From contig JAKBAU010000058.1 of assembly GCA_021808875.1 (NCBI GenBank), positions 1-14,039 of the forward strand: a DNA stretch of 14,039 bases. The letters run 5' to 3'. The translations under genes and the position numbers were made by a program. A model generated the notes under the pieces. The model had not been told where the DNA came from. It ran no database searches and worked only from the letters and a program-made list of their open reading frames with translations. Within the stretch, counting starts at the first letter, position 1. Each line of letters opens with the position of its first letter. This DNA is from Pseudomonadota bacterium. Lineage in GTDB: Bacteria; Pseudomonadota; Alphaproteobacteria; Micropepsales; Micropepsaceae. Below are positions 13,167-14,039 of the stretch, piece after piece.

Positions 13167-14039
13167 CCGCGGGCCCTAAAGGCAGCCAGTGCCTCTGGAG
13201 TATCGATATCAGTCAGTGGTGCATCGCTGCCGGCTTCGACCTCGGCGATCAGCTCCGGGTAAATGGCCAGCAGGTTGCGGGCGCCAATATCGCCATCCAG
13301 TTCGGCCATGGCGCTAAAAAAGCGGCGGGCCCACAACACCGGATTGCCCCGCTTACCATGCCTGCTTGCCAGACAAATGGCGCGGCCTTCCTGAGGTGCG
13401 AAAGCGGCAATCAGGCGGTTGATCAGCACCGCGTCCACATCAGGCATGTCAGCAAGCAGCATCAACGCGCCATCGCTGTTTTCGCTGATTGCCGAAAGCC
13501 CTTTCTGTAGCGAGGTGCTGAGGCCCTTGACGTAATCTGGATTATGCACCACGCGAACATCAAGCCCGGAAATTGCCCGCCTGACCGCGTCCGCGTCGTG
13601 GCCGGTGACCACAATCGTCTCGTCGGCCTGGCTGGCGAGCGCGGCCTCGAGCGCATAGCGAATGAGGGGCTTACCGTTCAGAGGCTCGAGCAGCTTGTTT
13701 CGCCCCATGCGTGTTGATCTGCCCGCCGCCAGAACCACTGCTGATACAAATGGAGCGCGTGCTTCCATGCGCGTGGTCTCATCCCTTGGCTGCGGACGCA
13801 GGGGTATTTCACTGAGAAGTCCGCCCACACCCATATCCATGAGATCGCGTGATGTAACCGGCAAGCGGGCCAGAAGGCGCCACAATACGAAGTCAAAGCC
13901 ATTCAGTTTGGGAGAAATGGCACAGCCAGGAAGGCCGATGACCGTCGCTGATCCCAGTTGTCCAAGTAAGAGCAGGTTGCCGGGATCCACCGGCATGCCA
14001 AAATGGACTACACGCCCGCCTGCCTCGACAATCGCCGCG
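13163..14039 (-). CDS. Molybdopterin-binding domain fused to MobA-like nucleotidyltransferase (5' end outside window)
   Basis: The minus-strand frame is open to the last base of the window, so an apparent ATG at 13996 is internal. Upstream codons read IVEAGGRVVHFGMPVDPGN, continuous with LLLLGQLG and VIGLPGCAISPKLNGFD, the end of a MogA/MoeA-type molybdopterin-binding domain. After a linker (LPVTSRDLMDMGVGGLL, then EIPLRPQPRDE) comes a MobA/MocA-type transferase. It has VLAAGRSTRMGRNKLLEPLNGKP (nucleotide-binding G-x-S-x-R-M-G and Lys), LLADMPDVD (metal-binding Asp), GNPVLW and a C-terminal TDIDTPEAL. Such fusions add CMP or GMP to molybdopterin when maturing molybdenum hydroxylases. The coupled NifU-like gene supports this. 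All visible motifs are intact; the N-terminal domain is incomplete only because of the window edge. Confidence 0.88.
   Translation of the reverse strand, partial: AAIVEAGGRVVHFGMPVDPGNLLLLGQLGSATVIGLPGCAISPKLNGFDFVLWRLLARLPVTSRDLMDMGVGGLLSEIPLRPQPRDETTRMEARAPFVSAVVLAAGRSTRMGRNKLLEPLNGKPLIRYALEAALASQADETIVVTGHDADAVRRAISGLDVRVVHNPDYVKGLSTSLQKGLSAISENSDGALMLLADMPDVDAVLINRLIAAFAPQEGRAICLASRHGKRGNPVLWARRFFSAMAELDGDIGARNLLAIYPELIAEVEAGSDAPLTDIDTPEALAAFRARG

Noticed and set aside
12510..13262. 250-codon plus-strand frame over the glucosidase end and the Fe-S scaffold gene
   Set aside because: It overlaps two confident genes in other frames and reads as low-complexity, Arg- and Ser-rich shadow sequence.
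13994..13996. ATG at the upstream end of the MobA-like gene as a true start
   Set aside because: Codons upstream stay open to the window edge and continue the molybdopterin-binding domain, so this Met is internal.

Overview
The window looks like chromosomal DNA of a GC-rich Gram-negative bacterium, most likely a proteobacterium with a lean toward Alphaproteobacteria. The evidence is a periplasmic di-haem cytochrome c4, an OmpR/EnvZ-type two-component pair, a DUF3617 secreted protein, a GH13_23-like alpha-glucosidase, and a molybdopterin-binding/nucleotidyltransferase fusion beside a NifU-like scaffold. The taxonomic call rests on family resemblance only. No phage, CRISPR, tRNA or rRNA gene was seen.

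Layout. (1) 1-312, minus: the N-terminal part of an M28-like peptidase running off the window, with a damaged-looking leader upstream. (2) 313-850: no convincing gene, but several hairpins. (3) 851-1459, minus: a di-haem cytochrome c4. (4) 1460-2984: a gene-poor scar with an AT-rich patch (about 31% GC at 2101-2280) and a decayed ABC-transporter ATPase (2281-2766). (5) 2985-3719, plus: a membrane-anchored protein of unknown function with repeated Asp-Gly turn motifs. (6) 3796-5896, minus: a response regulator and histidine kinase in a 14-nt overlapping operon. (7) 6060-8560, plus, divergent from the regulator: a GT2-GtrA lipid-linked glycosyltransferase, a PAP2-like secreted protein and an ICMT-like membrane methyltransferase. 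Together with the two-component system these suggest envelope lipid or glycan modification. (8) 8602-12736, plus: aspartate decarboxylase PanD, a DUF3617 protein, a sirtuin, a ClpP-like protease and a cytoplasmic alpha-glucosidase. (9) 12741-14039, minus: a NifU/IscU-like Fe-S scaffold overlapping by 4 nt a molybdopterin-binding/MobA-like fusion that runs off the window, probably a maturation module for a molybdenum hydroxylase.

There is no single obvious new defence or mobile system. The most unusual signals are active-site departures in otherwise intact genes. The ClpP-like protease has Asn where the triad Asp should be. The PAP2 protein lacks the motif-2 His. PanD has Tyr at the position of Arg54. 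Further points are the layered ABC-ATPase pseudogene, a tRNA-T-arm-like double hairpin after panD, and the repeat-containing unknown protein.
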